The translations under genes were made by a program, and so were the position numbers. From contig NZ_AP025688.1 in NCBI RefSeq assembly GCF_023168325.1, positions 2,356,001 to 2,420,000 on the forward strand: a stretch of 64,000 nt of DNA, read 5' to 3'. The stretch is from Tsukamurella sp. PLM1. GTDB taxonomy: Bacteria; Actinomycetota; Actinomycetes; Mycobacteriales; Mycobacteriaceae. Positions 17,583 to 28,832 of this stretch are shown piece after piece; the stretch's first letter is position 1; each line of letters begins with the position of its first letter. The notes under the pieces are model-generated. The model ran no database searches, was not told the DNA's origin, and was given only the letters and a program-made list of their open reading frames with translations.

Positions 17583-18476
17583 TCGTCCTCCTGGGCCGGC
17601 GCGTCGTCGTATTCGTCGACGGTGCCGCCCACCACGGCACCGTCGTTCTCCCCGGACCAGCGGACCTTGAGGTCGCCGAGCGCCTCGGGCTGGTCGAACA
17701 GGACCGCACGCTCGCGGTAGAGCTCGAGCAGCGCGAGGAACCGGGCGATCACCGCGATGCCGGAGTCGCAATCGGCGACGAGCTCGGCGAATCCCGACCA
17801 GTGGTCGGGCCGCTCCCGCAGCCTCGCCGCGAGGAGGCGGGCCTGCTCGGGCACCGAGACCTTCGGCACGTGCAGGTGCCCGAGTCCGACTGTCGGCTTC
17901 GGCTTGGGGGTGAACGCGGACGCGGCGACGAGCGCGAACTGTTCGGGCGTCACGCCCAGCTGGACCGGGGCACGAGCTCCTCGAACCGGGCCTCCAGCCC
18001 GACGGCCCGGGGTACCGACGGTTCGCCTTCGCCTCCAGCTGCGCCATCAGCTCGGCGACCTGCTTGTAGGCGCGGTACTGCAGCAGGCGCGCGAACAGCA
18101 GGTCCCGGGCCTCGAGCAGCGCCAGGTCCTCGGCGTCCTCGACCTCGCCGGCGGGCAGGAGACGCGCCGCCTTGAGGTCGAGCAGCGTGGCCGCGACCAC
18201 CAGGAACTCGGTGGTCTGGTCGAGGTCGGCCTGTGCCCCGAGCTGCTTGGTGTACGCGATGAACTCGTCGGTCACCACGTGCAGCGCCACCTCGGTCACG
18301 TCGAGGCGACGCCCACCGATCAGCTGCAGCAGCAGGTCGAAGGGGCCCTCGAAGTTCGTCAGGCGCACGGTGAAGCCCGACGGTGCCTCCGGCGCACCGT
18401 CGGCGCCCGGAACGGCGACGTCCGGCGATGCGTGCTCCGCGACCGCCTCGATCGGCTCGGCGTCGGTGGGGGTCAC
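17579..18476 (-). CDS. scpA: Segregation and condensation protein A (two frameshifts)
   Basis: ScpA kleisin of the SMC-ScpAB condensin, about 299 residues when corrected. GTG 18476 starts VTPTDAEPIEAVAEHA, a variable acidic lead, then the kleisin N-domain SGFTVRLTNFEGPFDLLLQL with TEVALHVVTDEFIAYTKQLG and FLVVAATLLDLKAARLLPAG. Two bases are missing, one in each of the runs at 18009-18012 and 17967-17970, between LEAKANRRYP and VTPEQFALVAASAF; the region between reads RAVGLEARFEELV in the third frame. The C-terminal winged helix ends AVIARFLALLELYRERAVLF. The start overlaps the parA stop (GTGA). The order parA-scpA-scpB matches Rv1708-Rv1710. Confidence 0.93.
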
Positions 18477-19393
18477 TTCTCCTGCGCGATGACTTCGCGC
18501 GCCAACGCCCGGTAGGAGTTCGCCCCGGCCGACTTCGGGGCCCACGAGGTGATCGGCTCCCCCGCGACGGACGTCTCCGGGAAGCGGACTGTCCGCGAGA
18601 TCACCGAGCGGTAGACGGCGTCGCCGAACACCTCGACCACGCGCGACATCACGTCGCGGGAGTGCAGTGTGCGCGCGTCGAACATGGTGACGACGATGCC
18701 GGCGAGGTCCAGCGCCGGGTTGAGCCGGTCCTTCACCTTGTCGACCGTGTCGGTCAGCAGCGCGAGGCCGCGCAGCGCGAAGTACTCGCACTCCATCGGG
18801 ATCAGCACCTGCTGGGCGGCCGCGAGGGCGTTCACGGTGAGCAGCCCCAGCGACGGCTGGCAGTCGATCAGGATGTAGTCGTAGCGGTCCAGGACCGGGT
18901 ACAGCGCGCGTGCGAGGGTCTGCTCGCGGCCGACCTCGTTGACCAGCTGGATCTCCGCGGCCGAGAGGTCGATGTTGGACGGCAGCAGGTCCAGGCCCTC
19001 GACCCGGGTGCGCAGCAGCACGTCGTCCGCGGAGATCCGCGACTCCATGAGCAGGTTGTGCACCGTGAGTTCGAGCTCGTGGTGCGCCACGCCGAGCCCG
19101 GCCGACAGCGCGCCCTGAGGGTCGAGGTCCACCAGCAGCACCCGCCGCCCGTAGGCCGCGAGCGAGGCGCCCAGGTTGATGGTGGTCGTGGTCTTGCCCA
19201 CACCGCCCTTCTGGTTGCACACCGCGATCACGCGCGCGGGCCCGTGCGTGGGCTTCGGGGTGGGCTCGGGGAACTCGATCCGCGGGCGTCCCGTCGCGTC
19301 GAGAGTCTCGTCGTGCGGGTCCCGCGGGGGTGCGTGGTGTGCCAGCTCCCCCAGGTCGAGGCCCGGGTTCTCCGCGTCCGGCGCTGCCGCCAC
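18473..19393 (-). CDS. ParA/Soj-family ATPase next to scpAB (Rv1708-like)
   Basis: Walker-type ParA ATPase, 306 residues from GTG 19393, which has a GGAGG ribosome site just upstream. A Pro-rich N-terminal extension of about 55 residues precedes the deviant Walker A (VIAVCNQKGGVGKTTTTINL), Walker A' (LLVDLDPQGALSAGLG) and Walker B-like YILIDCQPSLGLLTVNAL, then VTMFDARTLHSRDVMSRVVE. This is the second ParA homologue of Mycobacteriales, encoded with scpAB rather than with parB at the origin. A chromosome-organising role is inferred from that linkage. The stop overlaps the scpA start. Upstream frame extension to 19459 lacks a better start. Confidence 0.93.
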   Translation of the reverse strand: MAAAPDAENPGLDLGELAHHAPPRDPHDETLDATGRPRIEFPEPTPKPTHGPARVIAVCNQKGGVGKTTTTINLGASLAAYGRRVLLVDLDPQGALSAGLGVAHHELELTVHNLLMESRISADDVLLRTRVEGLDLLPSNIDLSAAEIQLVNEVGREQTLARALYPVLDRYDYILIDCQPSLGLLTVNALAAAQQVLIPMECEYFALRGLALLTDTVDKVKDRLNPALDLAGIVVTMFDARTLHSRDVMSRVVEVFGDAVYRSVISRTVRFPETSVAGEPITSWAPKSAGANSYRALAREVIAQEK

Positions 19394-19463
19394 TTGCCAC
19401 CTCCAGATAAAGTCCTCATCCACCCTAATGCGCGCGAGCCGCGGGCGCCGCAGCGGCACGCGA

Positions 19464-20435
19464 TCAGCCGCGGGCGCGGGGATGCGCCTGGGCGTACACC
19501 TCGCGCAGAGCCTGGACGGTGACCAGCGTGTACACCTGCGTCGTGGTCACCGAGGCGTGCCCGAGCAGTTCCTGCACCACCCGCACGTCGGCGCCGCCCT
19601 CGAGCAGGTGCGTCGCGAACGAGTGCCGCAGCGTGTGCGGCGAGACGTGGACGCGCGTGGTGTCGATGCCCGCGCGCTCGGCCGCCGCGGCCAGCACCTG
19701 CCACGCCGACTGCCGCGACAGCCGCCCGCCGCGCACGTTGAGGAACAGGGCCGGGTTCGAGCGCTTCACCAGCGCCGGCCGCCCCCGCACCAGGTACGCG
19801 TCCAACGCCGCGAGCGCGGGCCGGCCGATCGGCACGACCCGCTGCTTCCCGCCCTTGCCCAGCAGCACCACGGACCGCGACTCCGCGTCGATGTCGTCCA
19901 CGTCCAGGGCCGTCACCTCGGAGATCCGGGCGCCGCACGAGTACAGCAGCTCGAGCATCGCGCGGTCGCGCAGCCGCGACGGGGTGTCGGACTCCGACTC
20001 GCCGCCGGCGGCTTCGAGCAGCGCGATCACCTGCTCCACCGGCAGCGCCTTCGGCAGCCGCTTGGCGGGCGCGGGCGGGCGCACCTCGCGGGCCACGTCG
20101 ACGGCGGCGAACCCCTCGGCGGCGGCGAACCGGTGCAGCCCGCGCACCGCGATGAGCGACCGTGCGGCCGAACTGGCCGCCAGCGGCGGGTGCTCGGCCG
20201 ACCCCTCGCGCAGCGCCACGAGGAAGCCGCTGACCTGGGCTTCGGTGACCTTCCCGAGGTCGTCCACGCCCAGCCCGCCCAGGTACTCGCGGTACCGCGC
20301 CAGGTCGCGCCGGTAGCTGCTGAGGGTGTTCGGCGCCGCGCCGCGCTCCACGGTCAGGTGATCGACGTACGCGCGCAGCTGTTCGCCGAGCCGACCGGTC
20401 CCGGCCGCTGCCGGCGTCGCCCTCGCCGACGGCAC
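19464..20435 (-). CDS. xerD: Tyrosine recombinase XerD
   Basis: XerD, 323 residues, acts with XerC at dif to resolve chromosome dimers. The SAM-like core-binding domain begins [26 protein letters not shown]. The catalytic domain holds ARISE (first Arg), [32 protein letters not shown] (His-x-x-Arg), the GHAS block and the nucleophile Tyr in TQVYT. GTG 20435 is chosen because it follows the NUDIX stop by 2 bp with GGAGG 12 bp before it. It lies next to NUDIX and pyrG as in Rv1699-Rv1701, so it is the chromosomal recombinase and not a phage integrase. Confidence 0.95.
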   Translation of the reverse strand: MPSARATPAAAGTGRLGEQLRAYVDHLTVERGAAPNTLSSYRRDLARYREYLGGLGVDDLGKVTEAQVSGFLVALREGSAEHPPLAASSAARSLIAVRGLHRFAAAEGFAAVDVAREVRPPAPAKRLPKALPVEQVIALLEAAGGESESDTPSRLRDRAMLELLYSCGARISEVTALDVDDIDAESRSVVLLGKGGKQRVVPIGRPALAALDAYLVRGRPALVKRSNPALFLNVRGGRLSRQSAWQVLAAAAERAGIDTTRVHVSPHTLRHSFATHLLEGGADVRVVQELLGHASVTTTQVYTLVTVQALREVYAQAHPRARG

Positions 20436-20437
20436 GG

Positions 20438-22859
<2,422 letters not shown>

Positions 22860-22891
22860 TCATCTACGGGACTTCAGCCTATCACCTGCCG

Positions 22892-23812
22892 TTAGCGTGC
22901 GCCCGTTCCGTACGCGCGGACGTCCCCGCGCGTTGCCTGCACGAGCCCGAGCGCGACGGAGACCTGCCCGACGACGGTGTCGGCATCGTCGACGGTGGCG
23001 AGCCGCGGCGCGAGCGCCCGGTCCTGCCGCACGACCACGATCGGGCCCGCACCCTGCGCCGATCCGGTCCGGCCGGCGAGCACGACGCCGGCGCCGTGGC
23101 GCGAGAGTCCAGCCGCGAGGCGGCCGATCCCCTGGCCCTGAGCCGCCTGTGCCCCGGGCACCGTGCCGCCCGTCACGAGGACAGCGGCACGGGCGCCGGG
23201 CACCGTCGGGCCGTCGAAGGTGAGGAACCCGGCCTGCCGCAGCGCGGCGAGCGCGTCGGTACGTCCGTTCGACGGCGGTTCGACCGCGTCCTCGGCGAGC
23301 AGGATGTTCCCCAGCAGATCGCCGGCGCGGGCGCGGGGATCGACGAGCGCGGCGTCGATCGCCACGTCCGTGGGCGCGGCGTTGTCGACCACGCCGCGCA
23401 GTCGCTCGGACTGGTCGTCGGCGTAGAGCGCGGCGGTGAGCGTCAGGTTCCCGGCGACGGTGCCGCCGGCCTGCGTGACGCGCCGCGCGATCTGCGCGAC
23501 GTCGGCGCGGTCCGCGCCGGGCGCGGCCACGAGGAGCACGGGGATGCCGGCCAGGCCGCGTCCCAGGGTCGACGGTGCTGCGGCGTCCGCGAACGCATCG
23601 GCCGCGCGGGCGCGATCGGTCAGGCCGTGGTTCGCGCGTTCGAGCTCCTCGACCTGGGCGCGCAGGTCCTTGAGATCACCGTCGGTGGTGAACCGCGCCA
23701 GGACGCCGCCGCCCAACGCCACACCGACGGCGAACGCCAGCAGGATCGCGGCCCAGAACAGGGCCGGCCGACGGGCGCCGGAGGAGCGGAGGCGGCGGGT
23801 CGGGCCGGGCAC
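22892..23812 (-). CDS. MctB/SteB-type outer-envelope protein (copper transporter MctB family)
   Basis: A 306-residue protein with one N-terminal membrane helix (ALFWAAILLAFAVGVALGGG), a short coiled-coil (DLKDLRAQVEELERANHGL) and a secreted alpha/beta domain (LAGIPVLLVAAPGADRADVA; AAVLVTGGTVPGAQAAQGQG). This is the family of Rv1698 (MctB, described as mycobacterial copper transport protein B) and of Corynebacterium SteB, a partner of SteA in daughter-cell separation. GTG 23812 abuts the steA stop (TAGGTG), so the pair is translated together, which favours the SteAB reading. Position between steA and pyrG is the same as Rv1697-Rv1699. Confidence 0.9.
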   Translation of the reverse strand: MPGPTRRLRSSGARRPALFWAAILLAFAVGVALGGGVLARFTTDGDLKDLRAQVEELERANHGLTDRARAADAFADAAAPSTLGRGLAGIPVLLVAAPGADRADVAQIARRVTQAGGTVAGNLTLTAALYADDQSERLRGVVDNAAPTDVAIDAALVDPRARAGDLLGNILLAEDAVEPPSNGRTDALAALRQAGFLTFDGPTVPGARAAVLVTGGTVPGAQAAQGQGIGRLAAGLSRHGAGVVLAGRTGSAQGAGPIVVVRQDRALAPRLATVDDADTVVGQVSVALGLVQATRGDVRAYGTGAR

Positions 23813-25012
23813 CTAGAGGGCCCGGAACTGGCCCTGGACCCAGAGCGCGAAACGGTTCCACTGGTCGATCACCCACTGCAGCAGGTCGTGGCCCTGGTTG
23901 GAGACCAGTACCGCGACCACCACCGCGACGAGCGCCGCGAGGATGAACAGCGCGATCGCGCCGCCGTGGCCGCGGCTGCGGTAGAGGGTGGCGACGGCCT
24001 TGCCGTCGACCAACTTCGTACCCACCTTGAGGCGGGTGAGGAAGGTCGACGGGTTCGACTCGCGGCGACCCGCGTCGAAGAACTCCTCCAGCGACGCCGA
24101 GTGGCCCACCGAGACGATCAGCGAGGCGCCGTGGTGGTCCGCGATGATCAGCGCGAGGTCGGCCGCCGAACCGGTGGCCGGGAAGGTCATCGCGCCGATG
24201 CCGAGATCCTGGATGCGCTCGAGGCCCGGGGCGTGCCCGTCGGGCGCGGCGGGAAGCACCACCTGCGCGCCCGAGCGCAGGGTGTTGGTGGTGATCATCT
24301 CCGGGTCGCCGACGATGAGGTCGGGGCGGTAGCCGGCCTTGACCAGGGCGTCGGCGCCACGGTTCACGCCGATCAGCACCGGCGCGTACTCCTTGATGAA
24401 CGGCTTGAGGCGCTTGAGGTCCTCGGCGTGATCGGGACCGTCGGAGACGACGAGCACGTGGCGCTCGTTGAGGTTCACCTCGACATCCGGGATGCCGACG
24501 CCGTCGATGAGCAGCGGCGACTCGACGCGGATGAACTCGACGGTGTTGCCGGCGAAGGCCTCGAGGTGGTCGACCACGCCCGAGCGGGCGGCGAGCATGC
24601 GCGAGGTCACGTCGGTGTCGGTGAGTTCCTCGCCCTCGGCCAGCTCGCGTTCGCCGGCGTACACGACGCCCTCGTGCACGCGAACCCTCGCGCCGTCCTT
24701 GATCCGGGAGAACACCTCTTTGCCCGCGTCGTCGATGAGCTCGATCCCGGCGGCCGCCAGCACCTCGGGGCCGAGGTTCGGGTAGCGACCGGAGATGAAC
24801 GGCGACGCGTTGACCACCGCCGCGACGCCGGCCTCGACCATGAGGTCGGCGGTGGTGCGGTCGAGGTCCAGCTCGTCGCACACCACGATGTCGCCGCGGC
24901 CGATCCGGCCGAGCAGACGCGTGGTGTCCTTGTCGACCCGGGCGGTGCCGGTGACGCCGGGCAGGTTCGCCGTGTTGCGGGACAGCAGGCCAGTGAGCTT
25001 CATGGCTGCCAT
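23813..25012 (-). CDS. steA: SteA-like cytokinetic-ring protein (Rv1697 homologue)
   Basis: A 399-residue protein with a large cytoplasmic thiamine-pyrophosphokinase-like domain (ERHVLVVSDGPDHAEDLKRL, IGVNRGADALVKAGYRPDLI, VGDPEMI, VLPAAPDGHAPGLERI, TFPATGSAADLALIIADHHG) and one C-terminal membrane helix (IALFILAALVAVVVAVLVSN) followed by an amphipathic tail. SteA was identified in Corynebacterium glutamicum as a divisome component acting with SteB upstream of the RipC hydrolase. The name is assigned from family and neighbourhood. ATG 25012 and ATG 25003 (MKLTGLLSRN) are both possible. It lies between recN and mctB as in M. tuberculosis. Confidence 0.88.
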   Translation of the reverse strand: MAAMKLTGLLSRNTANLPGVTGTARVDKDTTRLLGRIGRGDIVVCDELDLDRTTADLMVEAGVAAVVNASPFISGRYPNLGPEVLAAAGIELIDDAGKEVFSRIKDGARVRVHEGVVYAGERELAEGEELTDTDVTSRMLAARSGVVDHLEAFAGNTVEFIRVESPLLIDGVGIPDVEVNLNERHVLVVSDGPDHAEDLKRLKPFIKEYAPVLIGVNRGADALVKAGYRPDLIVGDPEMITTNTLRSGAQVVLPAAPDGHAPGLERIQDLGIGAMTFPATGSAADLALIIADHHGASLIVSVGHSASLEEFFDAGRRESNPSTFLTRLKVGTKLVDGKAVATLYRSRGHGGAIALFILAALVAVVVAVLVSNQGHDLLQWVIDQWNRFALWVQGQFRAL

Positions 25013-25081
25013 CTTGCACCGTCAGTCACATTGATCACGGGAGGCGCGCCGACAACACGGGAAACTTGAATCACACGGGTG

Positions 25082-26863
25082 TCACTTGGACGCGTGCACT
25101 CCCGACTGCGCGACCTTGTCGCTGTCGGCGGCGTCGAGGAGTTCCTCCGCATGGGCGCGGCCGGTGTCGGAATCGCCGAGCCCCGCGAGCATGCGGGCCA
25201 GCTCGGCGATCCGCTCCTCCCGCGAGAGCGCGGTCAGGGTCGAGGTCACCGAGCCCTTGCCGGTCTGCTTCCCCACGGTCAGGTGCGTGTCCGCGAACGC
25301 GGCGACCTGCGGCAGGTGCGTCACGACGATCACCTGATGCCGCTGCGCCAACGCCGCGAGCCGCCGCCCGATCTCGACCGCCGCCTTCCCGCCCACGCCG
25401 GCGTCGACCTCGTCGAACACCATCGTGAGCCCCTGTTCGGTGGCCGCGAGGACCACCTCGAGCGCGAGCATCACGCGGGAGAGCTCGCCGCCCGACGCGG
25501 ACTTGCCGATGGGCAGCGGGTTCGCGCCGTCGTGGGCGACCAGCCGGAACTCGACCACGTCGGTGCCGTACGCGCCGGCGCGGCGCGCGGCACCGTCGAC
25601 CACGATCCCGTCCCCGTCGTGCGCCACCGCGTCCGGCGCCACGTCGACCGTGATCGACGCGTCGCCCATGGCCAGCTTGCGCAGCTCGCCCGTGACCTTC
25701 TTGCCGAGCGAGCCGGCGGCCTTCATCCGCGCCGCGGTGAGAGTCGCGGCCGCAGCGGCGAGTTCCGCCTCGAGCTCCGTGACGCGGCTCTGCAGCGCCG
25801 CAAGGCCTTCCGCCGAGGTATCGATCCCTTCCAGCCGGGTCCGGGCCTCGTCCGCCCACGCGATCACGCCGTCGATGTCGGGGGCGTACTTGCGGGTGAG
25901 GGTCTTGAGCTCGGACTGGCGCAACAGCAGCGATTCGAGCTCCGACGGGTCGCTGGGCAGGTCCGCGAGGTAGCCGCCGAGCTCGGTCGCCACGTCGCCG
26001 GCGACGGTCGTCGCCTCCTCGATCCGCTCGGCGAGCGCGCGCAGCGCGGCGTCGTCCGAACCGGAGAGCGCGGCGCGGACGGTTCCCAGCAGGTCCAGGA
26101 CCGAGCCCGCGCTCTCGGCGTCGCTGCCGTAGCCGCCACCCGTGATCGCGGCGTAGGACGTGTCGGCCGCGTCCCGCAGCGTGTCGAGGTCCGAGAGCCG
26201 CTTGATCTTCGAGGTGGTGTCGGCGTCCTCGCCCGGGGTCGGGGAGACGCGGTCGATCTCGGCGAGCGATGCCGTGAGGTGGTCCTGCTCGAGGGCCAAT
26301 TCGCGTGAGCGCGTGGTGCGGTCGGCGAGCTCCGCGCGGGCGGCGAGCCATTCCTCCCGCACGCGCTGGTACGCGCGCAGCGCCTTGGCCACAGGGGTGC
26401 CGGCGAAGGCGTCGAGGAGGTCCCGCTGTCGCTCGGGCCGGAGCAACCGCAACTGGTCGTTCTGCCCGTGCACCGTGAGCAGCGGCCCGGCGAACTCCGA
26501 CAGGGTGCCCACCGGAACGCTGCGACCGCCGAGATAGGCGCGCGAGCGTCCATCGGCGGCGACGCTGCGCACCGCGATCACGGCGTCGTCGTCGAGGTCG
26601 CCGCCGGCACCGTCGACCGTCTCGCGGACCAGATCGGCCGAGCTGGCCCCGGTCAGCGAGAAACGGCCCTCGACGACGGCCTTGTCGGCCCCCGCGCGGA
26701 TACGTCCGGGGTCGGCGCGCGCACCGGCGAGCAGATGCAGGCTCGTCACGACCATCGTCTTGCCCGCGCCGGTCTCGCCGGTGAGCACCGTGAGGCCCGG
26801 CGCGAACTCCGCCGCGGCCTGCTCGATGACGCCGAGCGACGAGATGCGGATCTCCTCGAGCAC
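25082..26863 (-). CDS. recN: DNA repair protein RecN
   Basis: RecN, 593 residues from GTG 26863 (VLEEIRISSLGVIEQAAAEF), an SMC-like ATPase in double-strand-break repair. Walker A is LTVLTGETGAGKTMVVTSLH; the coiled-coil arms occupy roughly residues 150-390; the signature SASGGELSRVMLALEVVLA and Walker B TMVFDEVDAGVGGKAAVEIG follow, then VIVVTHLPQVAAFADTHLTV. A GGGGA motif stands 9 bp before the GTG. Upstream the frame is continuous with nadK, so as sequenced a 904-residue NadK-RecN polypeptide is possible; see finding. Order nadK-recN-steA as in Rv1695-Rv1697. Confidence 0.95.
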   Translation of the reverse strand: MLEEIRISSLGVIEQAAAEFAPGLTVLTGETGAGKTMVVTSLHLLAGARADPGRIRAGADKAVVEGRFSLTGASSADLVRETVDGAGGDLDDDAVIAVRSVAADGRSRAYLGGRSVPVGTLSEFAGPLLTVHGQNDQLRLLRPERQRDLLDAFAGTPVAKALRAYQRVREEWLAARAELADRTTRSRELALEQDHLTASLAEIDRVSPTPGEDADTTSKIKRLSDLDTLRDAADTSYAAITGGGYGSDAESAGSVLDLLGTVRAALSGSDDAALRALAERIEEATTVAGDVATELGGYLADLPSDPSELESLLLRQSELKTLTRKYAPDIDGVIAWADEARTRLEGIDTSAEGLAALQSRVTELEAELAAAAATLTAARMKAAGSLGKKVTGELRKLAMGDASITVDVAPDAVAHDGDGIVVDGAARRAGAYGTDVVEFRLVAHDGANPLPIGKSASGGELSRVMLALEVVLAATEQGLTMVFDEVDAGVGGKAAVEIGRRLAALAQRHQVIVVTHLPQVAAFADTHLTVGKQTGKGSVTSTLTALSREERIAELARMLAGLGDSDTGRAHAEELLDAADSDKVAQSGVHASK

Positions 26864-27796
26864 TTCGCTATCCCCGATTCCCGTGCTGTCGTGCGCTGCG
26901 CCGCCGCTGTAGTCGGCGCCGCCGGCGTCGCCGTCATGGCGGCCGCGCCAGCCGCTGATGGGCAGTTGGAACTTGGTCACCAGCCGGTCCGTGAACGGGC
27001 CCGCGCCCAGCTTGATGAACCGCACGGGCTCCTCCCCGCGGCGGATCTCGATGCGTCCGCGTTCGGGGACCTCCAGTGTGCGGCGGCCGTCGCAGAAAGC
27101 GATCGCCTCGTGCCTGCTGCCCTCGACCTCGATCGCGATCACGGAGCGCGGGCTCGTCACCATGGGCCGCGCGAACAGGGCGTGCGCGTTGCTCGGCACG
27201 ATGAGCAGGGCCTCCAGGTCCGGCCACATGACGGGCCCGCCGGCGGAGAACGCGTAGGCGGTGGAGCCGGTCGGCGTCGCGACGAGCAGGCCGTCGCAGG
27301 CGAACCGCGAGACGGGACGGCCGTCGACCTCGGTGACCAACTCGAGCAGACCCTGCCGCGACCGGTTCTCCACGCTGACCTCGTTGAGCGCCCACCCCTC
27401 GGAGACGAGCCGGTCGCCGTCGTGGATCGCGACGTCGAGCGTCATCCGCGGGTGCACGGTGTAGCGGCGGTGCACGAGGTCGTCGATGGTGGCGGGCACC
27501 GTGTCGACCTCGGACTCTGCCAGGAAACCGACGTGACCGAGGTTGATGCCGACGATGGGGACGTCGGCGCGGCGCGCGAGCTCGGCGCCGCGGAGGAACC
27601 CACCGTCGCCGCCGAGGACCACGACCACCTCGCAGCCGACCGCGGCGTCGTCGGGCGCCTCGCGGACGTCGCTCTCGAGCTTCATGTGGACCCCGGCAGC
27701 GGCCAGACGCCGCCGGATGTCGTCGACCGTGCGGTCCACGTCGCTGCGCAGCGTGTGCACCACCACCAGGAACGTCCGGTCGTGCGCTGTCGTCAC
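26864..27796 (-). CDS. nadK: NAD kinase (open into recN)
   Basis: NadK/PpnK makes NADP from NAD and ATP or polyphosphate. The GTG start at 27796 overlaps the tlyA stop (GTGA). Motifs: VVVVLGGDGGFLRGAELARR (GGDG), PIVGINLGHVGFLAESEVD, WALNEVSVENR (NE), FACDGLLVATPTGSTAYAFS (catalytic TGSTAY block) and MVTSPRSVIAIEVEG. The domain proper ends around LPISGWRGR near 26945. After that an acidic linker (HDGDAGGADYSGGAAHDS) runs in frame into RecN with no stop. Adding one C near 26935 would give a stop after WRGRP, so the missing stop may be another sequencing indel. The end coordinate is therefore nominal. Confidence 0.93.
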
Positions 27797-28613
27797 TGCG
27801 GTCCCTCCGTCACGGCCGTCCAGATCATCTCGTCCACGTCGGCGGGGAGCGGCACGGCTCCGTCCCCGTCGTCCTTGCGCAAGTGCAGAAAGTACTCGAC
27901 GTTGCCCGACGGACCGGGCAGCGGGCTGAAGGTGATCCCGCGGGTCGACAGCCCCACCGCGGCGGCCGCCTCGGCGACGCCGCGCACCGCGCTGGCGCGC
28001 AGCCGACTGTCGCGGACCACTCCGCCCGACCCGACGTTGCCCTTCCCCACCTCGAACTGCGGCTTCACCATCGGTAGCAGGTCGGCGCCGGGAGCCGAGC
28101 AGCGCGCCAGCGCCGGCAGCACCAGGGCCAACGAGATGAACGACAGATCGCCGACCGCCAGGTCGACGGGGCCCCGAGCACCTCCGGTTCGAGCGTGCGG
28201 ACGTTGGTGCGGTCCATGACGGTCACTCGGGCGTCGTCGCGCAGCCGCCAGACCAGCTCGCCGTAGCCGACGTCGACGGCGTAGACCCGCTGCGCGCCGC
28301 GGTGCAGCAGGACGTCGGTGAAGCCGCCCGTGGACGCGCCGGCATCGAGGCACCGTCGGCCCTGGACCGCGACGTCGGGGAACGAGTCGAGCGCACCGAT
28401 CAGCTTGTGCGCACCGCGGGAGGCCCATTCGACCTCACCCGCGACGGCTGTGACGTGCACCGGATCGGCGGGATCGATCTGGTTGGCGGCCTTCCGCGCG
28501 ATCTGCTTGTTGACGGTGACCCGTCCGGCGTCGATCAGCTCGCGCGCATGCTCGCGCGAGCGGGCCATCCCGCGGCGCACCAGTTCGGCGTCGAGCCGTA
28601 CCCTGCGCGCCAT
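27793..28613 (-). CDS. tlyA: TlyA family rRNA 2'-O-methyltransferase (frameshifted)
   Basis: TlyA methylates ribose 2'-OH in 16S and 23S rRNA (C1409/C1920 in M. tuberculosis), and its loss gives capreomycin resistance. About 273 residues: S4 RNA-binding domain (VRLDAELVRRGMARSREHAR, GRVTVNKQIARKAANQIDP) then an FtsJ-like fold with LDAGASTGGFTDVLLHRGAQ (SAM motif I), VYAVDVGYGELVWRLRDDA, GDLSFISLALVLPAL and MVKPQFEVGKGNVGSGG. A G is missing at 28168-28175 (CTCGGGGCCCC), after which the frame reads PVDLAVGDLSFISLA. The start overlaps the preceding small gene in TGATG; the stop overlaps nadK. Confidence 0.93.
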
Positions 28614-28822
28614 CAGGCGCGGTCCACCGTGTCCAGAGCGTTGACGAGCAGCTCGTGGGCCTGCTCGAACAGCGCGGCCTGGCGTCCCAGTACGGCGAGC
28701 TCGCCGACGCCGGCGACGGAGCCGGGGTCGACGACGGGCGCCGCGTCGAGTTCGTCGACGCGGTGCATCAGATCCTCGACGGCCGTGCGCACGCCGGCCG
28801 CGTCCCGCCCTTCCGGATTCAT
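28613..28822 (-). CDS. Small conserved protein, Rv1693-like
   Basis: A 69-residue acidic helical protein from ATG 28822 (MNPEGRDAAGVRTAVEDLMH); a GTG at 28831 would add three residues. It has no recognisable domain. Short proteins of this size occupy the same slot between the HAD phosphatase and tlyA in mycobacteria (Rv1693), so synteny is the main support. The stop overlaps the tlyA start by 1 bp (TGATG), implying translational coupling. Function unknown. Confidence 0.75.
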   Translation of the reverse strand: MNPEGRDAAGVRTAVEDLMHRVDELDAAPVVDPGSVAGVGELAVLGRQAALFEQAHELLVNALDTVDRA

Positions 28823-28832
28823 CGGTTCCACG

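Noticed and set aside
19464..20435. Tyrosine recombinase as a mobile-element integrase
   Set aside because: It is in the conserved pyrG-NUDIX-xerD position of Mycobacteriales with no att repeats or phage genes nearby.
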